Part shown: one piece after another, positions 1-5,133 of the stretch
How positions within the stretch are numbered: position 1 is the first letter of the stretch
Layout of the letters: the number at the start of each line of letters is the position of its first letter
From: a virus
Reading direction: 5' to 3' (one strand)
Length of the DNA stretch: 25,459 bases
Virus record (IMG/VR): IMGVR_UViG_3300010354_008588
Span: 1 to 25,459 of that record
Translations under genes and position numbers: made by a program
The notes under the pieces: generated by a model
Told to the model about the DNA's origin: nothing
Database searches by the model: none
Seen by the model: the letters and a program-made list of their open reading frames with translations, nothing else

Positions 1-64
1 AGGATTCGAACCTCCGACTCCTTCGTTCGTAGCGAAGTACTCTAGTCCACTGAGTTATAGGCGT
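1..64 (-). tRNA. tRNA-Arg(ACG), 3' end cut by window edge
   Basis: Read on the minus strand, the 5' acceptor strand ACGCCTA (58-64) is followed by T8-A9, a D-stem ACTC/GAGT, an anticodon stem CTTCG/CGAAG with loop CTACGAA (anticodon ACG, arginine), and a T-loop TTCGAAT. The 3' acceptor strand lies beyond position 1, so the gene is partial. It is the last visible member of the minus-strand tRNA array and starts 4 nt after the encoded CCA of tRNA-Gln. Confidence 0.9.
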
Positions 65-68
65 ATAT

Positions 69-146
69 TGGCAGAGGGTACTGGATTCGAACCAGTGATC
101 ACGATTTCAAAGACCGGTGCTTTAGGCCAAACTAAGCTAACCCCCA
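69..146 (-). tRNA. tRNA-Gln(TTG)
   Basis: The acceptor TGGGGGT pairs with ACCCTCT (one G-T pair and a 1-72 T-T mismatch), followed by discriminator G and an encoded CCA. The D-stem is GCTT/AAGC and the T-arm is ACTGG-TTCGAAT-CCAGT. The loop CTTTGAA gives anticodon TTG. A weak 1-72 pair and G73 are known tRNA-Gln identity features. The anticodon stem is imperfect (CCGGT against ATCGT, with a mismatch at 27-43). The first ten tRNA bases overlap the end of the upstream protein gene, whose TAG stop is T8-A9-G10 of this tRNA. Confidence 0.88.
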
Positions 147-595
147 ATAATCTTGTTTACTTCTTTTTGAATTTCATAGTGTGGCACTTTTAAAAAAGTG
201 CCAGGACTTTTTTGTCCTATACCTGAATCATCAAAATAATTATCATACTTAACTTTGTATTTGTCAAAGTTTACATCTGTAGTTTTATACGCACCCATTG
301 TAATTACATACTCTGGCTTACGTTGTACCTGTTTCAAAACTTTACCTACCGATTGAGCACCTTTACTATAACCGTAAAGGTGATATGATTTATGTGTTTT
401 GTTTATAAAATCTATAGCTTTTAGGTGTTCGTTCCAACTATAAACTCTGGTACAATAATCTTTTTTATTTGCGTACTCATTAAAAGCAACAATATCAAAT
501 AAATTGTTGAGTCCTTTAAATCCTATTACATAACCTTTACAAGCATATGTTATAGACGGTATGCAAAACAATAGAAAAATTATATATTTTTTCAT
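137..595 (-). CDS. Small secreted alpha/beta-hydrolase-like protein
   Basis: A 152-aa protein with an N-terminal signal-like segment (MKKYIIF... to about residue 18, hydrophobic, then a cysteine that could be a weak lipobox). It carries a nucleophile-elbow motif G-Y-S-K-G near residue 75, with a downstream DDSG and an H near the C terminus that could complete a Ser-Asp-His triad. This suggests a small esterase or lipase-like hydrolase acting outside the cytoplasm. No Shine-Dalgarno precedes the ATG; a TATAAATA box ends 7 nt upstream, so the message could be almost leaderless. Its stop codon lies inside tRNA-Gln. The hydrolase call rests on one motif and on the secretion signal; the substrate is unknown. 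Confidence 0.55.
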   Translation of the reverse strand: MKKYIIFLLFCIPSITYACKGYVIGFKGLNNLFDIVAFNEYANKKDYCTRVYSWNEHLKAIDFINKTHKSYHLYGYSKGAQSVGKVLKQVQRKPEYVITMGAYKTTDVNFDKYKVKYDNYFDDSGIGQKSPGTFLKVPHYEIQKEVNKIIGG

Positions 596-602
596 AGTGT
601 TT

Positions 603-610
603 TATTTATA
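603..610 (-). promoter_or_regulatory. Late-promoter-like TATAAATA box
   Basis: TATAAATA on the minus strand, the T4 late-promoter consensus, with 7 nt between its end and the ATG at 595. T4 late transcripts start roughly 6-7 nt after the box, which would leave almost no leader. In AT-rich DNA this 8-mer occurs by chance several times per 25 kb, so only its position supports it. Confidence 0.4.
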
Positions 611-611
611 T

Positions 612-686
612 TGGTATTCCGTATGGTTTTTGATCCCATCTCAATAGTTTGAAGGACTATCGGCCACTCCAGCTGCCTCACGGAAT
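612..686 (-). tRNA. Degenerate tRNA, Glu(TTC)-like
   Basis: The acceptor ATTCCGT pairs perfectly with ACGGAAT, followed by A73 and an encoded CCA. A 3-bp D-stem GGC/GCC has GG in its loop. The anticodon stem ATAGT/ACTAT is perfect, with a 7-nt loop CCTTCAA whose positions 34-36 read TTC (glutamate). Conserved positions are off: position 8 is G instead of T, position 33 is C instead of T, the T-loop reads ATCAAAA, and the T-stem has one mismatch. The architecture says tRNA; the deviations suggest decay or an unusual function. The amino-acid assignment is uncertain. Confidence 0.55.
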
Positions 687-689
687 ATA

Positions 690-757
690 AAAATAACAGG
701 ATGCATTTTACTAGTTTGCTTAAAAGGCAAGTGTAAATGTTTGCTGTTAGCATCCTA
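690..757 (-). ncRNA. tRNA-trailing stem element, copy 1
   Basis: On the minus strand it starts 5 nt after the CCA of tRNA-Phe. An outer 7-bp stem AGGATGC/GCATCCT (750-756 with 698-704) encloses an inner stem-loop with a 7-nt loop CTTTTAA, itself inside a TTTAC/GTAAA extension. GTTATTTTTA follows. Copy 2 at 1391-1453 shares both flanking blocks, and its last stem pair is changed on both sides (C-G to G-C), supporting a real RNA stem. There is no recognisable D-arm or T-arm. It may be a terminator or processing element, or a reduced tRNA-like RNA. Confidence 0.5.
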
Positions 758-761
758 AACT

Positions 762-837
762 TGGTGCTGCCTCGTGGGATCGAACCACGTTCACCGGTTC
801 TTCAGACCGGCGCTATGACCACATCAGCTAAAGCAGC
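762..837 (-). tRNA. tRNA-Phe(GAA)
   Basis: The acceptor GCTGCTT pairs with AGGCAGC (one T-G pair), then A73 and an encoded CCA. The anticodon stem CCGGT/ACCGG holds loop CTGAAGA (anticodon GAA), and the T-arm is CGTGG-TTCGATC-CCACG. All landmarks are canonical. Confidence 0.95.
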
Positions 838-845
838 AATAAAAT

Positions 846-919
846 TGGCATCCCCCGAGGGACTCGAACCCCCACTTACGGTTTTGGAGACCGCAGTGCT
901 GCCATTACACCAGAGAGAT
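846..919 (-). tRNA. tRNA-Trp(CCA)
   Basis: The acceptor ATCTCTC pairs with GGGGGAT (several G-T pairs), with discriminator G and an encoded CCA. The D-stem is GTGT/GCAC, anticodon loop CTCCAAA on stem GCGGT/ACCGT gives anticodon CCA, and the T-loop is TTCGAGT. G73 fits tRNA-Trp. Confidence 0.93.
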
Positions 920-925
920 ATAAAT

Positions 926-1001
926 TGGTCTCCCCACGAGGATTTGAACCCCGACCGCCTGGCCCCAAACCAGGAACGCTACCAAGTTACGCTATGGAGA
1001 G
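926..1001 (-). tRNA. tRNA-Pro(TGG)
   Basis: The acceptor CTCTCCA pairs with TGGGGAG, then A73 and an encoded CCA. The anticodon stem CCTGG/CCAGG is perfect with loop TTTGGGG (anticodon TGG), and the T-loop is TTCAAAT. It lies 7 nt downstream of the 122-aa protein gene on the same strand. Confidence 0.95.
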
Positions 1002-1008
1002 TTAATTT

Positions 1009-1377
1009 TTACAAGAAAGAAATTGTTTTACGACCTTTACTTCTTGCATATGCAATACTGCCCTTCATTGCGGCAGCACAACAAAATTTGTGTCCTTTAC
1101 GAAAGACCCATTCATTTAATTTAAAAGACTTTAGTACTCTATCACCATTCCACCAACCTCGTTGACATTCAATGTAACCTTCTTCTTCTAATTGGTTACG
1201 TAACTTTGTAAACTCATCGTGGTCTTTGCTACTAATGCTGATAGCTTTGTCCCAACCTTTGAGAACCTTAATAAGGTCTTCATGTGTAGGGTTGTTACGG
1301 TCTTTGATGAAATCATGTTCATTTCTGACTGTTACATCAGTGATATAACTTTCATCAATAGTAAATTGTTTTAACAT
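1009..1377 (-). CDS. Hypothetical protein, 122 aa
   Basis: A start with a strong Shine-Dalgarno (AAGGAGTA, a few nt before the ATG at 1377) supports this as a real gene embedded in the tRNA array. The protein is charged at the N terminus and ends with a Cys/Trp-rich, basic C-terminal third (RGWWNG near 74, KFCCAAAMKG near 97, then a basic tail). No membrane segment or signal peptide is apparent and I recognise no family. The basic C terminus could bind nucleic acid, but that is a guess. Confidence 0.7.
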   Translation of the reverse strand: MLKQFTIDESYITDVTVRNEHDFIKDRNNPTHEDLIKVLKGWDKAISISSKDHDEFTKLRNQLEEEGYIECQRGWWNGDRVLKSFKLNEWVFRKGHKFCCAAAMKGSIAYARSKGRKTISFL

Positions 1378-1390
1378 TACTACTCCTTAA

Positions 1391-1453
1391 AAATAACAGG
1401 ATGGGTTTTTGCTTTATTTCCAGTAAAGTTTTTAATTGCTGTTACCATCCTAA
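1391..1453 (-). ncRNA. tRNA-trailing stem element, copy 2
   Basis: On the minus strand it starts 5 nt after the CCA of tRNA-Cys. The outer stem AGGATGG/CCATCCT (1445-1451 with 1398-1404) encloses a perfect 5-bp hairpin CTTTA/TAAAG with a 7-nt loop CTGGAAA (1412-1428). GTTATTTTTA follows and runs into the Shine-Dalgarno of the 122-aa gene. Blocks TAACAGCAA and CATCCTGTTATTTTTA are shared with copy 1. Both loops look like anticodon loops (T33, A37, A38), but D- and T-arms are absent. Confidence 0.5.
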
Positions 1454-1456
1454 AAC

Positions 1457-1534
1457 TGGAGTAGGTGGTCAGATTTGAACTGACGGTTTTACTGTTTTGC
1501 AGACAGTTGCGTTGGGCCTCTCCGCCACACCTAC
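1457..1534 (-). tRNA. tRNA-Cys(GCA)
   Basis: A perfect acceptor GTAGGTG/CACCTAC is followed by T73 (an unusual but cysteine-specific discriminator) and an encoded CCA. The anticodon stem ACTGT/ACAGT carries loop CTGCAAA (anticodon GCA). The T-arm is GTCAG-TTCAAAT-CTGAC. Confidence 0.95.
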
Positions 1535-1540
1535 ATAAAA

Positions 1541-1767
1541 TACTATTATAAAACACAATGTCAGTGCTAGTTCCCAAATCATGATTGAGGTGCGGATTTC
1601 TTGTCATTGTATTTTAGAATAGCATCTTACGATGCTATGCTAGAGCTATACTCTAGCCTGCTGTTTATACTAATCAGTTATCGCCTGACGTTCATCTAGC
1701 AGTCCGCCCGATAGAGCATGTTTATAGTGCGCCCCGGGGCCACGTTCCCCATACACACTTTGCGATA
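1541..1767 (-). ncRNA. Gene-free structured region, candidate ncRNA
   Basis: About 230 nt without a convincing gene between tRNA-Cys and the 55-codon gene. Two perfect hairpins abut: 1619-1638 (8 bp ATAGCATC/GATGCTAT, loop GTAA on the minus strand, a GNRA tetraloop) and 1639-1657 (7 bp GCTAGAG/CTCTAGC, 5-nt loop). Farther 5' on the minus strand are TATCG/CGATA pairing around an inner GAC/GTC, and a GC-rich patch near 1729-1750 (GTGGCCCCGGGG) unlike the AT-rich surroundings. A structured RNA is plausible; strand and ends are inferred from the neighbouring genes. Confidence 0.35.
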
Positions 1768-1935
1768 TTAACGACCCCTCAATAAGGTCTCTCGCTTCTT
1801 CAATGATTGCGAATAAAGTTCTGCCCTTCGCATTTTTTTCTCAAACAAAGATTTTACTTGTTCTTTGTTTAAAAAATGTTCAGTTACATACCTTATCTGT
1901 CGCATTCTATTTTTAATATCAATATCCTTTTTCAT
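1768..1935 (-). CDS. Small basic hypothetical protein, 55 aa
   Basis: An ATG at 1935 is preceded by AAGGAAT at Shine-Dalgarno distance, with an uninterrupted frame to TAA at 1768. The product begins MKKDIDIKN, is mostly helical-looking and strongly charged (Lys/Arg/Glu-rich, ending KKRETLLRGR). No family is recognised. Small basic proteins of this kind are common in early regions of large phages. Evidence for a real gene is the ribosome site and the charged composition. Confidence 0.5.
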   Translation of the reverse strand: MKKDIDIKNRMRQIRYVTEHFLNKEQVKSLFEKKMRRAELYSQSLKKRETLLRGR

Positions 1936-1952
1936 ATTCCTTATAACACATA

Positions 1953-1988
1953 AACAAAAACCCCTGAGACTCTTTCGATTCCCAGGGG
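1953..1988 (-). terminator. Intrinsic terminator
   Basis: On the minus strand CCCCTG (1983-1988) pairs with CAGGGG (1961-1966) around a partly paired interior, followed by TTTTTG. There is no T-run on the plus-strand side, so it works in the minus direction. It ends the short unit that starts at the promoter at 2214-2242 and separates it from the 55-aa gene and tRNA array. Confidence 0.75.
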
Positions 1989-2013
1989 TCAGATAAATCT
2001 TTACAATTAGACT

Positions 2014-2205
2014 TTACCTAGTCCCCGGGCTACCTCTTTGATTCTCATTTGTGCCACGAATACTTGGATATGCAGGTACAAAGGAATCGCTGGCTATTGA
2101 CCATAGTCCCATATGTTTCTGCAATAAACAAGTAAAGTTAATCATAGTGTCTTTATTTAGTCCTGGTTTAAAAAAATGTTTTTTTAGTGTTGAATTTTTC
2201 AACAT
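2014..2205 (-). CDS. Possible small protein or ncRNA between promoter and terminator
   Basis: An open frame of 63 codons fills most of the short unit between the sigma70-like promoter and the terminator at 1953-1988. The first ATG (2205) would be only about 2 nt from the expected transcription start and lacks a ribosome site. An internal ATG would give about 43 aa beginning MINFTCLL. Neither start has a convincing Shine-Dalgarno and the composition is not clearly protein-like. The transcript may instead be a non-coding RNA of about 250 nt; a hairpin TGTTGAA/TTCAACA lies at its 5' end. Confidence 0.25.
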   Translation of the reverse strand: MLKNSTLKKHFFKPGLNKDTMINFTCLLQKHMGLWSIASDSFVPAYPSIRGTNENQRGSPGTR

Positions 2206-2213
2206 TTGTGCCT

Positions 2214-2242
2214 ATTGTATAGCAAAATCAATTTTGTGTCAA
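2214..2242 (-). promoter_or_regulatory. sigma70-type promoter
   Basis: Minus strand -35 TTGACA (2237-2242, perfect consensus), 17-nt spacer, -10 TACAAT (2214-2219, 5 of 6 matching TATAAT). Transcription would start near 2207. This host-polymerase-type site points leftward to the short unit and, with readthrough, to the 55-aa gene and tRNA array, as expected of an early promoter. Confidence 0.65.
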
Positions 2243-2277
2243 CCTCTAATCAAAAAATTTTTACCCAAAAAATACTT

Positions 2278-3072
2278 TTAATTTTTTGTTTCAATTAATT
2301 GAATGATTCTATAAGTAGGATCGAACTCAAACCATCTTCTACCACCATAGTTTGGATTTTTGGGTTGTCCATGATGATTGTTATGCCAGCATTCACCCTG
2401 TGTTAAAACAAAAAGCCACGGTACGTTTACGCTTGTATCTTTTGTGTCATAATTTCTGTAACCCAATTTTTTATAATGCACTACACTTGTTTGTAAGCAA
2501 AATACATGCATGGTGATAAATGCAGGCAAAATTAAAAGATATAGACATAAATCAAAATTTATTAGTGCTGTGATACCATATACAATCCAAATGATATGTA
2601 GGTAATATTTGTGAGCAAAGATCATATCGTTGTCTTTAAGTAAATCTGGAATTCGTCTTACATTGACTTCACCTTCTTTTAACTTAAACATCCAAGTTAT
2701 ATAGCTATGCCAAAATCCATGAATTGGACTATGTGGGTCTTGTTCTGTGTCACTATATCTATGATGACCACCTCTGTGAATAGCTACCCATAATATAGCA
2801 CTACCTTGCACCGCTAACGTACCACAAAATAATATAAAACATTTCATTAATCGTGATACTTTAAAGCTATGATGACTGAATAAACGATGAAATCCTGCTC
2901 CTATACCTACAAACTTCATTAAAAACCAACCAATTAATACTGGTACATACCACCAAGAAGGGGCATTTCCCATAAGTATTTCATAGATTGCATAGATACC
3001 TAAAATTTGTATTGGTACTATTCCAGCATACAAGTGTTTAATTGTGAGTATATTTTTTAAAATTGCTATCAT
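2278..3072 (-). CDS. Membrane fatty-acid (acyl) desaturase
   Basis: A 264-aa di-iron desaturase of the stearoyl-CoA/delta-9 type, which inserts a double bond into a fatty acyl chain in the membrane. All three histidine boxes are present: H-R-L-F-S-H-H at 62-68, H-R-G-G-H-H at 99-104 and H-N-N-H-H at 230-234. Hydrophobic segments lie around 14-34, 41-58, 77-98 and 158-192, as expected for the four-helix membrane fold. The ATG overlaps the stop of the upstream 180-aa gene by 4 nt, implying coupled translation. A phage copy could alter host membrane unsaturation or act on an acyl group made by the neighbouring cluster; both roles are inference. The family call is firm. Confidence 0.92.
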   Translation of the reverse strand: MIAILKNILTIKHLYAGIVPIQILGIYAIYEILMGNAPSWWYVPVLIGWFLMKFVGIGAGFHRLFSHHSFKVSRLMKCFILFCGTLAVQGSAILWVAIHRGGHHRYSDTEQDPHSPIHGFWHSYITWMFKLKEGEVNVRRIPDLLKDNDMIFAHKYYLHIIWIVYGITALINFDLCLYLLILPAFITMHVFCLQTSVVHYKKLGYRNYDTKDTSVNVPWLFVLTQGECWHNNHHGQPKNPNYGGRRWFEFDPTYRIIQLIETKN

Positions 3073-3611
3073 TTATTTTTCCAGTTTTCAAGTATTGAAG
3101 TATCACCGTTATAGATGATATGTTGCCAGCATGTATCATCACATTCATTAGGGCATGTAAGATATTTATTTTTTGTAGATAAAAACTCTATACCATAATC
3201 ATTTTTAAAGCTGTCAATTACCCAATTGACCCAATTGTCAGTTTGCCTGCTGACAAAATATAACTTACAATTTGTATTGTCTTTTAACCATTGTATTTGA
3301 TTAATTGTAGTTTCTCCCATTGATTTAGAAACTTGACGTAGAATAGTTTTTCTATTTGTTACTTTCCATGTGCGATTCAATATTCTATATACATTTTCTG
3401 GCCAACATGACCGTTTTGAAATAGTGCTACAAAGTTCTATTTCATTATTGTCATTAAAATACATAGAGTGTAAAATGGTATCAGAAAAATGGTCTTTGTT
3501 GTAGTTGCTCCAATACCTATGTGATTTGTCCTGATATTGCTGTTCACGTAGTTTGTCAAAAATATTGTCATACTCAATATTTTGGTTAGGTATCCATGAT
3601 ATTACGGGCAT
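3069..3611 (-). CDS. Unknown protein, 180 aa, coupled to desaturase
   Basis: No family recognised with certainty. The layout (beta-like N-terminal half, NRTWK near 88-92, then a segment with IQWLKDNTNCKLYFVSR near 106-122) is loosely like small acyltransferase-fold proteins of marine phages, but no acyl-CoA motif is clear. Cysteines cluster late (CPNECDDTC near 155-163) and could bind a metal. It is divergent from the plus-strand block (57-bp gap to 3669) and overlaps the desaturase start by 4 nt, so it probably works with the desaturase. No Shine-Dalgarno is seen. Confidence 0.6.
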   Translation of the reverse strand: MPVISWIPNQNIEYDNIFDKLREQQYQDKSHRYWSNYNKDHFSDTILHSMYFNDNNEIELCSTISKRSCWPENVYRILNRTWKVTNRKTILRQVSKSMGETTINQIQWLKDNTNCKLYFVSRQTDNWVNWVIDSFKNDYGIEFLSTKNKYLTCPNECDDTCWQHIIYNGDTSILENWKNK

Positions 3612-3638
3612 AATTTATTGTGTTCTAGGTAAGAGAGT

Positions 3639-3646
3639 CTAAATAC
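3639..3646 (+). promoter_or_regulatory. Late-promoter-like CTAAATAC box
   Basis: CTAAATAC lies 22 nt before the ATG of the first plus-strand gene, in the 57-bp divergent gap 3612-3668. It resembles ATAAATAC at 6309 and 7331. The gap also holds a near-palindrome around TATACGTATA, which could serve either direction. Confidence 0.4.
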
Positions 3647-3668
3647 TTTATATACGTATATTTAACAT

Positions 3669-4607
3669 ATGATTAATCTAACACACAATAACCATTTAAA
3701 ATACTACATCAATGATGAAGTATTTGGTGTAAGACAAAATCCTTTTGATAGATATAGGGTAACAGTGGGCAAGATTGATCATGATAGATATACAAATAGT
3801 ACGTTTTATGATGAATTAAAACGCATAGCCAAACTTATATCTTTAGAATTAGGAAAAGATTTTGAAATATATTTTAGTGGTGGAACAGATTGTGAAATAC
3901 TAATACGTTGTTTTTTGGCGATTGGAATTAAACCTAAACTTGTTACATTAAGGTATACGGATAATTCCAATGAATATGAAGTAGCAAATGCAACACGCAT
4001 AGCCAATGATTTGTCACTACCATTAGAAATAGTGAACTTTGATGTTCAAGATTTTTACTTTAGTGGGGCTGCAATTGATATGGCACAAAAAATTTACTGT
4101 GCTATGTTAATTTTTAATGGTTTTTTTGAAAATGTTAGGAAGCGAGGTACTCCTGCAATAATGGGAGGCAATGTGCCATTAACAAAAAAAATAGGAAATT
4201 TTGACCCATACTGGTATTACACGTATATGGAATCAGAAGAAACTTGCAATATAAGATTTGTTCAACATTTTAACATTCCAGTAATTTATGAATTTTTCAG
4301 TTATACCCCTGAAGCAATGCTTTATTGGCTAGATAGTACAGGAATAAAAAATTTAGTCAACAATAAAAATTTAAAACTTAAAGCTGAAAGTAGTAAAAAT
4401 CAAATTTTAATTGACTTGCTTCCTGAGTTAAGCATTGACTATAGAACAAAAACACATGGGTGGGAAAAAACAGTACCGTTTTCACATGAAGCAAACAGAC
4501 ATATTGTAAGACATTTAATACCAAGATTGACAAATTGTCTTGATGGTATAAAATACAATGATGCTATCGTTCAACTAAGAGGATACAATGAAACTTACAC
4601 TGGATAA
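3669..4607 (+). CDS. PP-loop ATP-pyrophosphatase-like protein, 312 aa
   Basis: It carries the PP-loop motif F-S-G-G-T-D-C at 69-75, preceded by a beta strand (DFEIYF) and followed by a helix and a second strand (PKLVTLRY), the start of the HUP/N-type ATP-pyrophosphatase fold. Asparagine synthetase C-terminal domains and QueC-like enzymes use this fold to adenylate a substrate. The usual SGGxDS has C in place of the final S. No glutaminase domain is present, so any nitrogen would have to come from ammonia or another protein. It is the first gene of the plus-strand block and overlaps the next by 20 nt. The substrate is unknown; asparagine-synthase-like is the closest description. Confidence 0.6.
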   Translation: MINLTHNNHLKYYINDEVFGVRQNPFDRYRVTVGKIDHDRYTNSTFYDELKRIAKLISLELGKDFEIYFSGGTDCEILIRCFLAIGIKPKLVTLRYTDNSNEYEVANATRIANDLSLPLEIVNFDVQDFYFSGAAIDMAQKIYCAMLIFNGFFENVRKRGTPAIMGGNVPLTKKIGNFDPYWYYTYMESEETCNIRFVQHFNIPVIYEFFSYTPEAMLYWLDSTGIKNLVNNKNLKLKAESSKNQILIDLLPELSIDYRTKTHGWEKTVPFSHEANRHIVRHLIPRLTNCLDGIKYNDAIVQLRGYNETYTG

Positions 4608-5133
4608 CAAAACAGAAATAATTAAATTGTTTAATAAAGAAAATGCTTTTAGTTACTCAACAGAAATAAAATTTGATATTACAAAAGAAGATTTTGTAAG
4701 TTTAGAACACGAAATATTTGCAACAAATTACTTAGGACAATTAAAAAATTGGCATTCATTTATTAATGATGAAAAAACAAGTTCAATCGTATGTTATCAA
4801 AGTGAAGATGAACCAAGTTGGTATTTGACAAATATTTATGGTACACAGGATATAAACTCTTTAATACAAGAAGCTGTGTTATACAATGAGAGTTATAATT
4901 ATTATAAATTTTATGTTGCAATACCTATTCAAGATTTGAATAATTTTAATTTAGAATTAGAAAATTATGAATACCTTGATGAAGTTTTTGTAAGGGAAAA
5001 ATCCAGATGTTTCTATACTATGTTTTGGCAGCTTCTTTATAGAAGAACTTTACCAGACAAAGATACTATAATTAGATGTTATTATATGAAACAAAGTTCT
5101 AGAAAATTTATTCCACAAATGAGCAACATATGA
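4588..5133 (+). CDS. Unknown protein between two PP-loop genes, 181 aa
   Basis: The ATG at 4588 has GAGGAT just upstream and overlaps the first PP-loop gene by 20 nt; its end overlaps the second by 4 nt. The product is acidic in the middle (Tyr/Asn-rich) with a basic end around LYRRTLPDKDTIIRCYY (150-166). The strand-turn-strand tail (YEYLDEVFVR, then WQLLYRRT and IIRCYYMK) resembles the C-terminal part of small acyltransferase-like phage proteins, which is a weak impression. Its tight position suggests a partner or tailoring enzyme of the two PP-loop proteins. Confidence 0.55.
   Translation: MKLTLDNKTEIIKLFNKENAFSYSTEIKFDITKEDFVSLEHEIFATNYLGQLKNWHSFINDEKTSSIVCYQSEDEPSWYLTNIYGTQDINSLIQEAVLYNESYNYYKFYVAIPIQDLNNFNLELENYEYLDEVFVREKSRCFYTMFWQLLYRRTLPDKDTIIRCYYMKQSSRKFIPQMSNI

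Noticed and set aside
737-1165. 142-codon plus-strand frame across the tRNA cluster
   Set aside because: It reads antisense through tRNA-Phe, -Trp and -Pro and into the 122-aa gene; the open frame is a by-product of GC-balanced tRNA sequence.
1380-1607. 75-codon minus-strand frame
   Set aside because: It covers tRNA-Cys and stem element 2 and has no ribosome site.
2051-2281. 76-codon plus-strand frame
   Set aside because: It runs antisense to the terminator-promoter unit, includes the promoter sequence and has no ribosome site.
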